Positions 1-8,504 of a DNA stretch of 64,000 nt are shown here, piece after piece (positions within the stretch are counted from its first letter, which is position 1; every line of letters begins with the position of its first letter). The notes under the pieces are model-generated. The model was not told where the DNA came from, searched no databases, and saw only the letters and a program-made list of their open reading frames with translations. The stretch covers positions 34,483-98,482 of the forward strand of contig NZ_RBDY01000025.1 in the NCBI RefSeq assembly GCF_003626575.1, in the 5' to 3' direction. Both the position numbers and the translations under genes were made by a program. This stretch comes from Streptomyces radicis (GTDB lineage: Bacteria; Actinomycetota; Actinomycetes; Streptomycetales; Streptomycetaceae).

Positions 1-57
1 GTGGGGCGTTAGGGTTACCCTGCCCGGACCGGGTGCCGTTGTACGGGTGGGAGAGTC

Positions 58-324
58 ATGAAGCAGATAACAGTTCGCAGCAGACCGCCGCGGGTGCCTG
101 CCATCAACGGCGGGAGCAGCGCGAACAGCGCGCGCCTCGACCGTCACCTGAGCGTTCTCTCCGGCCCCGCGGTGCCGCAGCGTGAGGCCGAGGAGGCCAC
201 CACGCTGATGCGCGAGCTGACCCGCAGGGATGCCTCGAAGGCGCACACGAGCCGGGGCGCCCGCGTGTCGCTGTTCGCGCCCCTGCGTCGGCTGCGGCGC
301 ACGCTGTTCGGCGGTCGCGGCTGA
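58..324 (+). CDS. small basic hypothetical protein
   Basis: An 88-residue ORF starts at ATG 58, behind a purine-rich GGGAGAG stretch that can serve as ribosome binding site. The product is rich in Arg and Ser, has no membrane segment and no motif I recognise; the C-terminal third (LFAPLRRLRRTLFGG) is strongly basic and could form an amphipathic helix. It is convergent with the GntR gene, and a strong hairpin separates the two. Third-position GC bias supports coding. The function is unknown. It may be a small streptomycete-specific protein. Confidence 0.6.
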   Translation: MKQITVRSRPPRVPAINGGSSANSARLDRHLSVLSGPAVPQREAEEATTLMRELTRRDASKAHTSRGARVSLFAPLRRLRRTLFGGRG

Positions 325-327
325 GAG

Positions 328-352
328 GGCCGCCGGGCAGGGCCCGGCGGCC
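328..352. terminator. bidirectional hairpin terminator
   Basis: A perfect 11-bp inverted repeat (GGCCGCCGGGC at 328-338 and its complement at 342-352) with a 3-nt loop lies between the convergent ends of the small ORF (324) and the GntR gene (390). No T-run follows, as is common for actinomycete terminators. Confidence 0.7.
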
Positions 353-389
353 ACCGCGGTCCGGGCGGGTGAGGCGGCGCACGCGCCCC

Positions 390-1145
390 TCACTCGCCGG
401 TGGCATCCATCGTGACGGCGAACGAGAATCGGTCACCGCGGTAGTGGATTCGCGCCACATCCACGGCGCGTTCGCGTTCGTCGTACTCCACGCCCGTGAT
501 GTGCAGGATGGGGCTCAGCAACGGCACGCCGAGCAGCCGCGCCACGGGTGGATCGGCCAGGCGCGCCTGCACGGTGTTGGCGATCCGGCTCACCGCCACC
601 CCGGCGACGTCGCGCAACACCTTGGTCATGGGCCAGCGTTCGAGCGCGGCCGGGTCGATCCGGTCGGCGATCTCCGGATGCACCAGGTTTTCCGCGTAGT
701 TGGCGGGCTCCCCGCTGACCGGGTCGTGGCGCACCCGGCGGAAGCGCACCACCTCGGCGAGCCCGGGGAAGTGCTCGGCCAGCTCGCCCGGCACGGGCAC
801 CGGGCCGTGGTCGAGCAGCGTGATCGTTTCTCCCGACTGCTGGGCGACGATCGTGTCCACCGAGCCGAGCAGCCGGACCGGGGCGCCGTGCCGCGCGGTC
901 GGGGTGATGAACGTACCCCTGCGGCGGTGCCGCGTGATCAGCCCCTCGAGCTCGAGCTCCTTGAGCGCCTGCCGCATCGTCAGCACGCTCACCCCGTAGT
1001 GGCCCGCGAGCTGCTCCTCGGTGGGCAGCCGCAGGGGGGCCTCGGGTGAGCGCCCGAGGATCGAGGCCCGCAGCGACTGCGAGACCTGGTACCACAGCGG
1101 CAGCTTCCGGTTCAGCTCGAGCGAGTCGGGGGCGAAGACGGTCAC
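390..1145 (-). CDS. GntR family transcriptional regulator (HutC/UTRA type)
   Basis: This 251-residue protein has an N-terminal winged helix-turn-helix (about residues 14-80), with the GntR-typical LPTEEQLAGHYGVS and MRQALKELELEGLI segments followed by a basic RRRGTFI wing. A C-terminal UTRA-like ligand domain follows (about 90-245, with VRFRRVRHD and a late EYDERERAVDVA segment). Length and order fit the HutC subfamily, whose effectors are usually small metabolites. It lies 24 bp downstream of hmgA on the same strand, so control of tyrosine/homogentisate catabolism is the natural inference. A 9-bp inverted repeat at 1177-1201, inside the hmgA 3' end and upstream of this start, could be its own operator. 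Confidence 0.88.
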   Translation of the reverse strand: MTVFAPDSLELNRKLPLWYQVSQSLRASILGRSPEAPLRLPTEEQLAGHYGVSVLTMRQALKELELEGLITRHRRRGTFITPTARHGAPVRLLGSVDTIVAQQSGETITLLDHGPVPVPGELAEHFPGLAEVVRFRRVRHDPVSGEPANYAENLVHPEIADRIDPAALERWPMTKVLRDVAGVAVSRIANTVQARLADPPVARLLGVPLLSPILHITGVEYDERERAVDVARIHYRGDRFSFAVTMDATGE

Positions 1146-1169
1146 GGGGCGCGCTCCGGGTCGACGATG

Positions 1170-2459
1170 TTATGAAGGGAAGGTCCGATCCAGACCTTCC
1201 CATACCTCGTCATACCCGCGTTGCCGGTGCTCAGCGTTCAGCGCCTGATCGGTAACGGTCACCGGCCAGGGCGTTTCGAACATGAACGCAAGCCCATCGT
1301 CGACCTTCTGGGGCCGGAGCTCGGCCTCGCTCGCGCGCTCGAAGGTCTCCCTGTCGGGGCCGTGCGCGGACATCATGTTGTGCAACGAGCCGCCGCCCGG
1401 CACGAACCCCTCGGCCTTGGCGTCGTAAGCGCCCTCGATCAGGCCCATGTACTCGCTCATCACGTTGCGGTGGAAGTACGGCGGCCTGAAGGTGTCCTCG
1501 CCGACGAGCCAGCGGGGCGCGAAGACCACGAAGTCGGCGGCGGGGGAGGTCAGCACGGTGAAGATCGAGGGGTCCGGGTGATCGAAGCTGATCGAGCCGA
1601 GGACGTTGAACCGGCGCAGGTCATACAGGTAGGGCACATGCGTGCCATGCCAGGCGACCACGTCGAGCGGCGAGTGGTCATAGGTGGCCGCCCAGAGGTT
1701 CCCGCAGAACTTGTTGATGACCTCGACGGGCCGCTCGTCGTCCTCGTAGGCGGCCGAGGGGACCATGAAGTCCCGGGCCGCGGCGAGGCCGTTGGCGCCG
1801 ATCGGGCCGAGCTCGGGCAGCGCGAAGGGCACGTCGTAGTTCTCGCACACATAGCCGCGCGCCGTCCCGTCGGGCAGCTCCACGCGGAAGCGCACCCCGC
1901 GCGGGATCAGCGCCATGGACCCGGGCTCGGCGCGCAGCGGGCCGAACTCCGTGCGCAGCAGCAGCGCGCCCGACTCGGGAACGATCAGCAGCTCGCCGTC
2001 CGCGTCGCCGAACACCCGGTCGGTCATGGGGGAGTTGGCGCGGTAGAGGTGCACGGCCATCCCGGTGCGGCGGCGGGCGTCGCCGTTGCCGCCCAGGGTC
2101 CACAGGCCCGCGACGAAGTCGGTGCCCCGCGGCGGCTCGGGCAGGGGGCTCCACCGCATGCGGTTGGGGTCGGGGGCGGGCTCGCCCGGGCCCTGGCCGA
2201 ACGGCGCGGCGCGCAGCGTCCCGTTGGCCACGCGGGTGAACGGCGGGTGCGCCGCGGACGGCCTGATGCGGTAGAGCCAGGACCTGCGGTTGGTGGCCCT
2301 CGGCTCGGTGAACGCGGTGCCGCTGAGCTGCTCGGCGTAGAGGCCGAGGGGGGCGCGCTGCGGGGAGTTCCGGCCGAGGGGGAGCGCCCCGGGGATCGCC
2401 TCGCCGCTGTGCTCGTTGCCGAAACCGCCCGAGTGGAGCGTCGGTCCGCCCGTTTCCAT
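1170..2459 (-). CDS. hmgA: homogentisate 1,2-dioxygenase
   Basis: The enzyme opens the ring of homogentisate to maleylacetoacetate in tyrosine/phenylalanine catabolism, using non-haem Fe(II). The 429-residue product begins METGGPTLHSGGFGNEHSGE, and the SGFGNEH-like N-terminus is characteristic. Iron-ligand segments are visible: FRPPYFHRNVMSEYMGLIEG contains the His/Glu pair and GSLHNMMSAHGPD a further His. I chose ATG 2459 rather than an upstream in-frame ATG (2501) because homologues start just before GGFGNEH. The stop codon is 24 bp from the GntR gene, so the two probably form one transcript. Loss of this enzyme gives brown pyomelanin pigment in streptomycetes. Confidence 0.95.
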   Translation of the reverse strand: METGGPTLHSGGFGNEHSGEAIPGALPLGRNSPQRAPLGLYAEQLSGTAFTEPRATNRRSWLYRIRPSAAHPPFTRVANGTLRAAPFGQGPGEPAPDPNRMRWSPLPEPPRGTDFVAGLWTLGGNGDARRRTGMAVHLYRANSPMTDRVFGDADGELLIVPESGALLLRTEFGPLRAEPGSMALIPRGVRFRVELPDGTARGYVCENYDVPFALPELGPIGANGLAAARDFMVPSAAYEDDERPVEVINKFCGNLWAATYDHSPLDVVAWHGTHVPYLYDLRRFNVLGSISFDHPDPSIFTVLTSPAADFVVFAPRWLVGEDTFRPPYFHRNVMSEYMGLIEGAYDAKAEGFVPGGGSLHNMMSAHGPDRETFERASEAELRPQKVDDGLAFMFETPWPVTVTDQALNAEHRQRGYDEVWEGLDRTFPS

Positions 2460-2498
2460 CGCACACTCCCAGGAGCGCGGCCGTCCCCGGCCTCCCAT

Positions 2499-2524
2499 CA
2501 TTCCTTTGTTCGACCATAGGAATG
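2499..2524. promoter_or_regulatory. candidate operator upstream of hmgA
   Basis: A perfect inverted repeat, CATTCCT (2499-2505) and AGGAATG (2518-2524), sits 40-65 bp upstream of the hmgA start in the gap before the next gene. Position and AT-rich arms fit a promoter/operator. The neighbouring GntR protein is the obvious candidate ligand, but this is inference. Confidence 0.5.
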
Positions 2525-2537
2525 TGGGGGCGGCAAG

Positions 2538-3845
2538 TCAACGACCGCGCACGGTCCGTGCGAGAAGCTCGGCCGCGGGCTTGCGGTTCCTGTGGGGCGT
2601 GAGCGCCCGGCGCATGTCGCGCATCGCGCGCTCGGCGTCGCCCGAGCGCAGCCGCTCCCGCGCGGTCAGGAAGCCGTCCCACGCCGCGCACGCCTCGTCC
2701 AGGTGGCCGGTGTGCAGCAGGAGTTGACCGAAGCGCGCCTGGGTCAGGGCGCGCCCGCGCACATCCGTGGCCGAGCGCTCGCCCGCCGCCCGGCGCAGCG
2801 AGGCAAGCGCGCCCTGGAGGTCGCCGAGCGACTCGAGCGTCACCGAGGTCTGGAAGTGCAGCGCCGCCCTGGGGTAGCTGTCGAACGGCGCGCCCTGGCT
2901 CGTCGCCCGCTCGGCGGCCCGTTCCGCCCGCGCCAGCGCCGCGAGCGCCCCGCGCCGGTCGCCCGTCCGCGCCAGCGCCACGGCCAACTGCGCCTGCACA
3001 TACGCCTGCTGGGCCGGTGCCGCGGAGCGCGCGCCATGGTGCGCCGCCTCGGCGAGCTGGAGCGCGGACGGCAGGTGCCCGAGCCGCTGCGCCTGGGCGC
3101 TCATCGCCCGCACCACGACGCTCCACGAGGCCCGGTCGCCCGCCTCGGCCGCCAGCCGGTGGGCACTCGTGTAGTACCGCTGCGCGACGCCGTGCAGCAG
3201 CCCGTCCTCGTACATGCGCGCCAGCAGGAACGCCAGGCGCGAGGCCCCCACGAGCACCTCGTCGCGCGCCCGGCGCGCAAGCCCGGAGTGCAGCAACGGC
3301 ACGACGTCGTCGGCGAGATAGGCCGCGAGCGCGCTGCGCGCGTGCCGCCCGCCGTGCGCGTCGATCGAGCCCGCGAAGAACGCCACGGCGTCGTGCAGCG
3401 CCATGGTCTCCTCGGTCCGCCCGCCGAGCGGACGCCCGTGGCCCCGCGCCTCGGGCGGGCTCGGCAGCACCGTGTCGGCCACCCGGTAGGGGCGCTGGTG
3501 CAGCGGAGGGCGGCGGCCCGCGTCGGCGTCGGCGCGGGCGAGCGCGGCGAAGCCCGCGACCGGGTCGACCGGCGCGGCCCGGCGCGCCGCGGTGGTGAAC
3601 CCGGCGGCCTCGGGGCTCACCTGGCGGGCCAGGCGCCGGGTCAGCGCCTCGGCGACCAACTGGGGAACGGGGTGTCTCGGCCGCGTCCCCGCGAGCCAGT
3701 GCGCCACGGCCGTGCGGTCGTAGCGCAGCGCGGCGCCGATCTCGGCGCCCAGGGCGTTGACGGCGCGGGCCAGCGCCTCCTGGGTCCAGCCGGCCTCGGT
3801 GAGCAGCGCCCGCAACTCGTAGTTCGGCACCCGCCGGTTCTTCAT
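2538..3845 (-). CDS. HTH regulator with tetratricopeptide-like repeats
   Basis: The 435-residue protein has an N-terminal lambda-repressor-like HTH (MKNRRVPNYELRALL...EALARAVN...VAHWLAGTRP, about residues 1-70). A long Ala/Arg-rich alpha-helical region follows with repeated helix pairs (for example ALQLAEAAHHGAR, ALAALARAERAAE, GALASLRRAAGE), consistent with TPR repeats. This resembles the streptomycete XRE-TPR regulators of differentiation and secondary metabolism. Start ATG 3845 is chosen because the HTH begins immediately after it; the open frame extends to 3968 without homology-like sequence. The gene stands alone, followed by hmgA on the same strand after a 78-bp gap. Its target is not evident. 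Confidence 0.82.
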   Translation of the reverse strand: MKNRRVPNYELRALLTEAGWTQEALARAVNALGAEIGAALRYDRTAVAHWLAGTRPRHPVPQLVAEALTRRLARQVSPEAAGFTTAARRAAPVDPVAGFAALARADADAGRRPPLHQRPYRVADTVLPSPPEARGHGRPLGGRTEETMALHDAVAFFAGSIDAHGGRHARSALAAYLADDVVPLLHSGLARRARDEVLVGASRLAFLLARMYEDGLLHGVAQRYYTSAHRLAAEAGDRASWSVVVRAMSAQAQRLGHLPSALQLAEAAHHGARSAAPAQQAYVQAQLAVALARTGDRRGALAALARAERAAERATSQGAPFDSYPRAALHFQTSVTLESLGDLQGALASLRRAAGERSATDVRGRALTQARFGQLLLHTGHLDEACAAWDGFLTARERLRSGDAERAMRDMRRALTPHRNRKPAAELLARTVRGR

Positions 3846-4092
3846 GGTCCCGTGTTTCTCACGCCGTCGCGCACGCGGGCAGGGCGCACGGTGGCACGGA
3901 ACGCCCCGGGCCTGCCTCACGATCACACCATCGGGTGGGGTTTCCCGCGCGTTCGGCGAGCGCCCCATGGCCGGAAGTGTGCGCCGGGTTGTAGCAGTGA
4001 TGCCATGAATGACCCGAATGTCTACTCCGCGGTCGTGGCGCCCCCCGCGCCCGGGGACCGCCCCGCGCCGCCCCCTGACCGCCCCGCCGCGT

Positions 4093-4554
4093 TCACGGGT
4101 GGTAGCGGACGACCGTCTCCGCGACGCACACGGGCTTGGTGCCGCCCTCGCGCTCCACGGTGGCCGTCAGCACCAGCTGGACCCCGCCCGTGACCTCGGT
4201 GACGTCGTCGATCCTGCCCGTCGCCCGCACCCGCGAGCCCGACGGCAGGGGGGCGGGGAAACGCACCCGGTTCACGCCGTAGTTGACGGCCATCCGCACC
4301 CCCTCGACGCGCATCAGCCGGGGCACGAGCACCGGGAGCAGCGCCAGGGTCAGATAGCCATGGGCGATCGTCGTGCCGAACGGGCCCGCCGCCGCCCGCT
4401 CGGGATCGGTGTGGATCCACTGGTGGTCGCCGGTCGCCTCAGCGAACAGGTCGATCGTCCGCTGGTCCACGTCGAGCCAGTCGCTGACCCCCAACTGCTG
4501 GCCCCGCGCCGCGAGAAGGGCGTCGACCGACGCGAAGATCACCGGCTCACTCAT
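4093..4554 (-). CDS. MaoC family (R)-specific enoyl-CoA hydratase/dehydratase
   Basis: This 153-residue hot-dog fold protein carries the hydratase signature FAEATGDHQWIHTD, with the catalytic Asp and His in the usual spacing, then the AHGYLTLALLP helix and the NYGVNRVRFPAPLPSGSRVR strand region. Family members hydrate 2-enoyl-CoAs or act as generic acyl-thioester hydratases, with Nodulation-protein-N-like members nearest in length. Neighbours give no pathway clue. Start ATG 4554 gives a normal-length product. The roughly 250-bp stretch from 3846 to 4092 between it and the HTH-TPR gene shows no gene or clear regulatory site. Confidence 0.9.
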   Translation of the reverse strand: MSEPVIFASVDALLAARGQQLGVSDWLDVDQRTIDLFAEATGDHQWIHTDPERAAAGPFGTTIAHGYLTLALLPVLVPRLMRVEGVRMAVNYGVNRVRFPAPLPSGSRVRATGRIDDVTEVTGGVQLVLTATVEREGGTKPVCVAETVVRYHP

Positions 4555-4587
4555 CCGGTCAGCATACGTTCGAGCACCGCCCGCGGG

Positions 4588-4938
4588 TCACCCCCTGACG
4601 GCCACGAGCACGACCGCGAGCAGCGCCGTGACCACCACGGCGCCAGCCGCTCCGAGCACCGTCGCCGCGTCGGGCGCGGCGGGGCGGGGGGAGGTGAGCG
4701 CCCTCAGCCGCCGGTGCGCGAGCGCCAGCACCCCCACCCACAGCAGCGCCATCAGCGCGACCGCGACCCCGCCCACCGCGCGCCCCCGCGCCTCACCCAC
4801 CACAAGGCCGCGCCCGGCCAGCACGATCACCAGCGCGAACGACAGGGTGGTGCGCCGCCAGGCGAGCCGCGTGCGCTCCGGCTGCGCGCCGGGGTCGCGG
4901 GCGCGGTGCGTGCCCGCGGGGTGCCGGGCGCCGCTCAT
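4588..4938 (-). CDS. DUF202 family membrane protein
   Basis: The 116-residue protein has the DUF202 core ERTRLAWRRTTLSFA near residue 21 and three hydrophobic segments (about 31-46, 55-73, 95-114), predicting three transmembrane helices. DUF202 proteins (YidH-like) are small inner-membrane proteins of unknown function that often occur as tandem pairs, as here. Start ATG 4938 overlaps the stop of the upstream DUF202 gene (ATGA), showing translational coupling. Confidence 0.85.
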   Translation of the reverse strand: MSGARHPAGTHRARDPGAQPERTRLAWRRTTLSFALVIVLAGRGLVVGEARGRAVGGVAVALMALLWVGVLALAHRRLRALTSPRPAAPDAATVLGAAGAVVVTALLAVVLVAVRG

Positions 4939-5333
4939 GTCCCGGCCCACCCGACCACCACCGCCACGAGCACCAGCGTCGCGGTCGCCGCCGTGCCGAG
5001 CGCGAGCAGGGTGGGAAAGCGGCTCGCGGGCAGGTCGTCGCCGCGGCGCATGGCCCGCTCGGAGCGCACCCAGTGGTTGACCGCCCGGATCGCGCACAGG
5101 GCGCCGCCCGCGAGCAGGGCCACCGCGATCGCGGTGCGCACCGCCCAGCGCATGTCGGTGAGGAACTGGTCCACGGCGATCCCGCCCGCGAGCAGCGCGA
5201 GCGCCGTGCGCAGCCAGGCGAGGAACGTGCGCTCGTTCGCCAGCGAGAACCGGTAGTCCGGCGTCGTGCCCTCCGCCCTCAGCCGCTCGGGCGAGAACCA
5301 CAGCCGCACCGCCCGCACCGTTCGTCGCACCAT
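4935..5333 (-). CDS. DUF202 family membrane protein (YidH-like)
   Basis: The 132-residue protein contains SLANERTFLAWLRTALALLAGG, the classic YidH/DUF202 signature (about residues 30-51), followed by two more hydrophobic helices (66-84, 108-130). It is the upstream member of a tandem DUF202 pair and overlaps the next gene by 4 bp (ATGA). Start ATG 5333 precedes a basic, likely cytoplasmic N-terminus. The two products probably form a heteromeric membrane complex; the function is unknown. Confidence 0.88.
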   Translation of the reverse strand: MVRRTVRAVRLWFSPERLRAEGTTPDYRFSLANERTFLAWLRTALALLAGGIAVDQFLTDMRWAVRTAIAVALLAGGALCAIRAVNHWVRSERAMRRGDDLPASRFPTLLALGTAATATLVLVAVVVGWAGT

Positions 5334-5371
5334 AGGACGAGCGTAGGACCAGCGGTGGAGCGGGCGCCCGC

Positions 5372-6067
5372 TCAGGCGATCTGGCGCTCGTAGGCGTCGG
5401 CCACCTGGCTGCGCGAGTCGTCCAGATAGCGGCCGAGCAGCCGCTCCGCGTGGGGCGCGTCGCCCGCGACGAGCGCCTGGAGGATCTCGCCGTTCCTCGG
5501 CAGATACGGCTCGTGGAAGCGGCGCGGGTCGGCCATCACATGGAAGGCGAGCCGGAGTTCGGCGAGGATCCGCCGCATCAGCTCGTCCGTGCGCGGGCTG
5601 CCGCCCAGCGCCACGAGGCGCTCGTGGAACCGGATGTTGGCGGTGCCGAGCTCCCGCCACCGCTCCTCCTTCGCCGCCCGCTCGCCCAGCGCCACGGCGT
5701 CCTTGAGGTCGGCGAGATCGTAGGGCGGTGCGCCGAGGCCCCTGAGCGTGGCGCACTCCACCAGGCGCCGCACCCGGTAGATGTCGTGCAGGTCGTCGAC
5801 GCTCAGCCGCCGCACGAACACGCCTCGGTTGAGCGCGTGCTCGAGCAGCCGCTCGTGGGTGAGCAGGCGGAACGCCTCGCGCAGCGTGTTGCGCGAGACG
5901 CCGAGCCGCTCGCTGATCGCCTTCTCCGACAGCTGGGTGCCGGGTGGGAAGTACCCCTCGGCCACGCGACTGCGAAGGATCTCCGCGACCCGCTCGGCCG
6001 TGCCCGTCCGGTCGAGCAGCGCGCGATCGTCCGCGAGTCCGTCCAACGAGTCCTGGGTGTCTGTCAC
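5372..6067 (-). CDS. GntR family transcriptional regulator (FadR/FCD type)
   Basis: The 231-residue protein has an N-terminal winged HTH (about residues 24-90: VAEILRSRVAEGYFPPGTQLSEKAISERLGVSRNTLREAFRLL) and an all-helical FCD ligand domain (about 95-225) with the RVRRLVECATLRG and RFHERLVALGGS segments. FCD regulators sense carboxylic acids through a metal-bound His/Asp set. It is divergent from the MFS/DUF1445/pxpABC operon with a 236-bp intergenic region, so it most likely represses that operon and responds to an amino or oxo acid from the pathway. The TTGTTGAACAA palindrome at 6178-6188 is a candidate site. Confidence 0.9.
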   Translation of the reverse strand: MTDTQDSLDGLADDRALLDRTGTAERVAEILRSRVAEGYFPPGTQLSEKAISERLGVSRNTLREAFRLLTHERLLEHALNRGVFVRRLSVDDLHDIYRVRRLVECATLRGLGAPPYDLADLKDAVALGERAAKEERWRELGTANIRFHERLVALGGSPRTDELMRRILAELRLAFHVMADPRRFHEPYLPRNGEILQALVAGDAPHAERLLGRYLDDSRSQVADAYERQIA

Positions 6068-6177
6068 GTCTCCTCTTTCCGCGCGGCCCTCCCCCCGGGC
6101 GCCATCGTCCCCCCGCAGTCAATCGCGGAAACGAGAATGAGACAACGTGAGGATCGTTCCCCTGATCCCTTGCTCTC

Positions 6178-6188
6178 TTGTTGAACAA
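6178..6188. promoter_or_regulatory. candidate GntR operator in the 5-oxoproline divergon
   Basis: TTGTTGAACAA is an 11-nt palindrome around a central G, located between the divergent gntR (start 6067) and the MFS gene (start 6310) in a locally AT-richer stretch. FCD-type GntR proteins bind short palindromes of this size. Assignment is by position and symmetry only. Confidence 0.45.
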
Positions 6189-6309
6189 TCCCTAGCTTGA
6201 GGGAAGGCGGCCCCGCCGCCCGGCACGGCACACCCGCGGCACTGCAAGGCACGGCACAGCACCCGACTCATCCGAACCCGATCGCGGTTCTCGCTTCCGT
6301 GAGGTGCAC

Positions 6310-7617
6310 ATGAGCTCGCACGCAACGCCCACCGCCCCGCCAGGACATGGCCCATCCCACCCCGGATCCGGCCCCGAAGAGGCGGGGGAGACCGGCTCGT
6401 TCGCCTGGTTCCGCTCCCTCGGCCCCCGCGGCCGCCGCGCCTTCGCCGGCGCGTTCGGCGGCTACGGCCTCGACTCCTACGACTTCTTCACGCTCCCGCT
6501 GAGCATGGTCGCCATCGAGGCGTACTTCCTCCTGAACTCGGGCCAGACCGGCCTGCTGACCACGGTCACGCTCCTGTTCTCCGCGCTCGGCGGCGCCGCC
6601 GCAGGAGTGCTCGCCGACCGCATCGGCCGGGTCAAGGCGCTGATGATCACCGTCGTCACCTACGCGTTCTTCACCCTGCTGTGCGGACTCGCCCCCACCT
6701 ACGAGCTGCTGCTGGTCTTCCGCGCGCTCCAGGGCCTCGGCTTCGGCGGCGAGTGGGCGGTCGGCGCCGTCCTGGTCGCCGAGTACGCGAGCGACCGGCA
6801 CCGCGGCCGCACCCTCGCCTGGATCCAGAGCTCATGGGCGGTCGGCTGGGGCCTCGCCGTGCTCGTCAACACCGTGATCTTCTCGGTCTTCCCCGAGGAG
6901 ACGGCCTGGCGCGTGATGTTCTTCACCGGCGCGCTCCCCGCCCTGCTCGTCCTCTACGTCCGCCGCAGCGTCACCGACGCCCCCGCGGCCACCGAGCGCC
7001 GCCTGCGCAGCGCCGAACGCGGCTCGCTGCGGGCCATCTTCCGCGGCCCGCTGCTGCGCCCCACCCTGTTCGCGGTCCTGCTCTCCACCGGCGTCCAGGG
7101 CGGCTACTACACGCTCGCCACGTGGGTGCCCTCCTACCTGCGCGACGAGCGCGGCCTCTCGGTCGTGAACACCGGCGGCTATCTCACGTTCCTCATCTCC
7201 GGCGCCTTCGCCGGCTACCTCACCGGCGGCTACCTCACCGACCGGCTCGGCAGGCGGCACAACATCGCGCTGTTCGCCGTGCTCTCCGCCGTCTCCATCG
7301 GCGCCTACAGCGCCGTCCCCGAGGGCGCCAACACCCTGGTCATGGTGCTCGGCCTGCCGCTCGGCTTCTGCTCGTCGGCCATCTTCAGCTCGTTCGGCTC
7401 CCTGCTGGCCGAGCTCTACCCCACGGCCCTGCGCGGCACAGGACAGGGCTTCACCTACAACACGGGACGGGCCATCGGCGCCGTCTTCCCCACCACCGTC
7501 GGCTTCATGGCCGACCGGCTCGGCGTCGGCGGCGCGCTGGTCTTCGGCGCGGCCGCCTACGCCCTCGCCCTGCTGGCCCTGCTCGGCCTGCCCGAGACGA
7601 AAGGACGTGCCCTGTGA
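6310..7617 (+). CDS. MFS transporter (aromatic acid/sugar-type symporter)
   Basis: This is a 12-helix major facilitator of 435 residues. The loop 2-3 signature GVLADRIGRVKALMI and its second-half counterpart GGYLTDRLGRRHNIALF are both present, as is the family-typical GEWAVGAVLVAEYASDRHRGRTLAWIQSSWAVGW. ATG 6310 is preferred to GTG 6304 because TGAGG lies at the right distance. The stop overlaps the start of the DUF1445 gene (GTGA), so it is the first gene of the operon ending with pxpC. Its substrate is therefore probably pyroglutamate, D-glutamate or a related acid, which is inference from context. Confidence 0.9.
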   Translation: MSSHATPTAPPGHGPSHPGSGPEEAGETGSFAWFRSLGPRGRRAFAGAFGGYGLDSYDFFTLPLSMVAIEAYFLLNSGQTGLLTTVTLLFSALGGAAAGVLADRIGRVKALMITVVTYAFFTLLCGLAPTYELLLVFRALQGLGFGGEWAVGAVLVAEYASDRHRGRTLAWIQSSWAVGWGLAVLVNTVIFSVFPEETAWRVMFFTGALPALLVLYVRRSVTDAPAATERRLRSAERGSLRAIFRGPLLRPTLFAVLLSTGVQGGYYTLATWVPSYLRDERGLSVVNTGGYLTFLISGAFAGYLTGGYLTDRLGRRHNIALFAVLSAVSIGAYSAVPEGANTLVMVLGLPLGFCSSAIFSSFGSLLAELYPTALRGTGQGFTYNTGRAIGAVFPTTVGFMADRLGVGGALVFGAAAYALALLALLGLPETKGRAL

Positions 7618-8504
7618 CCCCGCAAGGACCCGCCGCCCCCGCCGCAGCCGCGGGACCCCGGGGACCCCGGGGACCCGCCGAGCTCCGCGCCCTCTTCCGC
7701 GCCGGGCACGCCGCCCCCACCTCCGGTCTGGCCCCGGGCCGCACCCAGGCGAACCTCATCGCCGTGCCCGCCGACTGGGCGCGGGACGTCGAGGAGTTCT
7801 GCGCGCGCAACCCCCAGCCCTGCCCGGTCCTCGACACCACCCCGGCCGGATCCTGGACGACGGGGCTCGCCCCCGGCGCCGACCTCCGCACCGACCTGCC
7901 GCGCTACCGCGTGTGGGAGAACGGCGTCCTCGTCGACGAGCCAGGGGACGCGGCCGCGCACTGGCGGGACGACCTGGTGACGTTCCTCATCGGGTGCGGC
8001 TTCACCTTCGAAACGGCCCTGGCCCTGGCGGGCGTTCCGCTGCGCCACACCGAACAGGGCCGCAACGTCCCCATGTATGTCACCAACCGCGCCTGCCGCC
8101 CCGCAGGGCGGCTCAGCGGCCCCCTGGTCGTCTCGATGCGGCCCGTGCCCGCGCCCCTGGTGCGCAGGGCGCGCCTGATCAGCGCCAGGATGCCGGGGAC
8201 GCACGGCGGCCCGGTCCACACGGGCGACCCGATGGCCCTGGGCATCAGGTCCCTCGACCGGCCCGACTTCGGCGAGGCCGTCACCCGCGAGCCGGACGAC
8301 GTCCCGGTCTTCTGGGCCTGCGGCGTCACGGCGCAGGCCGCGCTGATGGCATCGCGCCCACCGTTCGCGATCACCCACGCGCCGGGCTATATGTTCATCA
8401 CCGACGCGCGGGACAAGGAGTTTCAGGTCGCATGTGGAGCACAGGGAGAGCGTCGATCGATCTCAACGCCGATCTCGGCGAGGGGTTCGGACGGTGGCGG
8501 CTGA
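7614..8504 (+). CDS. DUF1445 hydro-lyase family protein, likely D-glutamate cyclase
   Basis: The 296-residue protein matches the DUF1445 family (putative hydro-lyase / D-glutamate cyclase): PAELRALFRAGHAAPTSGLAPGRTQANL near the N-terminus, DDLVTFLIGCGFTFETAL, then NVPMYVTNRACRPAG and the C-terminal VFWACGVTAQAALMASRPPFAITHAPGYMFITD. The mammalian relative converts D-glutamate to 5-oxo-D-proline. GTG 7614 overlaps the MFS stop. The family usually ends just after ITHAPGxMFITD; here about 25 non-conserved residues continue to 8504, overlapping pxpA by 73 bp in another frame. This looks like loss of an original stop rather than a functional extension. It probably feeds 5-oxoproline to PxpABC. Confidence 0.88.
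   Translation: MTPQGPAAPAAAAGPRGPRGPAELRALFRAGHAAPTSGLAPGRTQANLIAVPADWARDVEEFCARNPQPCPVLDTTPAGSWTTGLAPGADLRTDLPRYRVWENGVLVDEPGDAAAHWRDDLVTFLIGCGFTFETALALAGVPLRHTEQGRNVPMYVTNRACRPAGRLSGPLVVSMRPVPAPLVRRARLISARMPGTHGGPVHTGDPMALGIRSLDRPDFGEAVTREPDDVPVFWACGVTAQAALMASRPPFAITHAPGYMFITDARDKEFQVACGAQGERRSISTPISARGSDGGG

Noticed and set aside
1221..2519. A 432-codon plus-strand ORF antisense to hmgA
   Set aside because: It is the GC-rich shadow of hmgA, lacks any motif, and its codon bias follows the opposite strand.
2592..4193. A 533-codon plus-strand ORF opposite the HTH-TPR gene
   Set aside because: Arg/Pro/Gly-rich shadow of the real minus-strand gene, with no recognisable domain.
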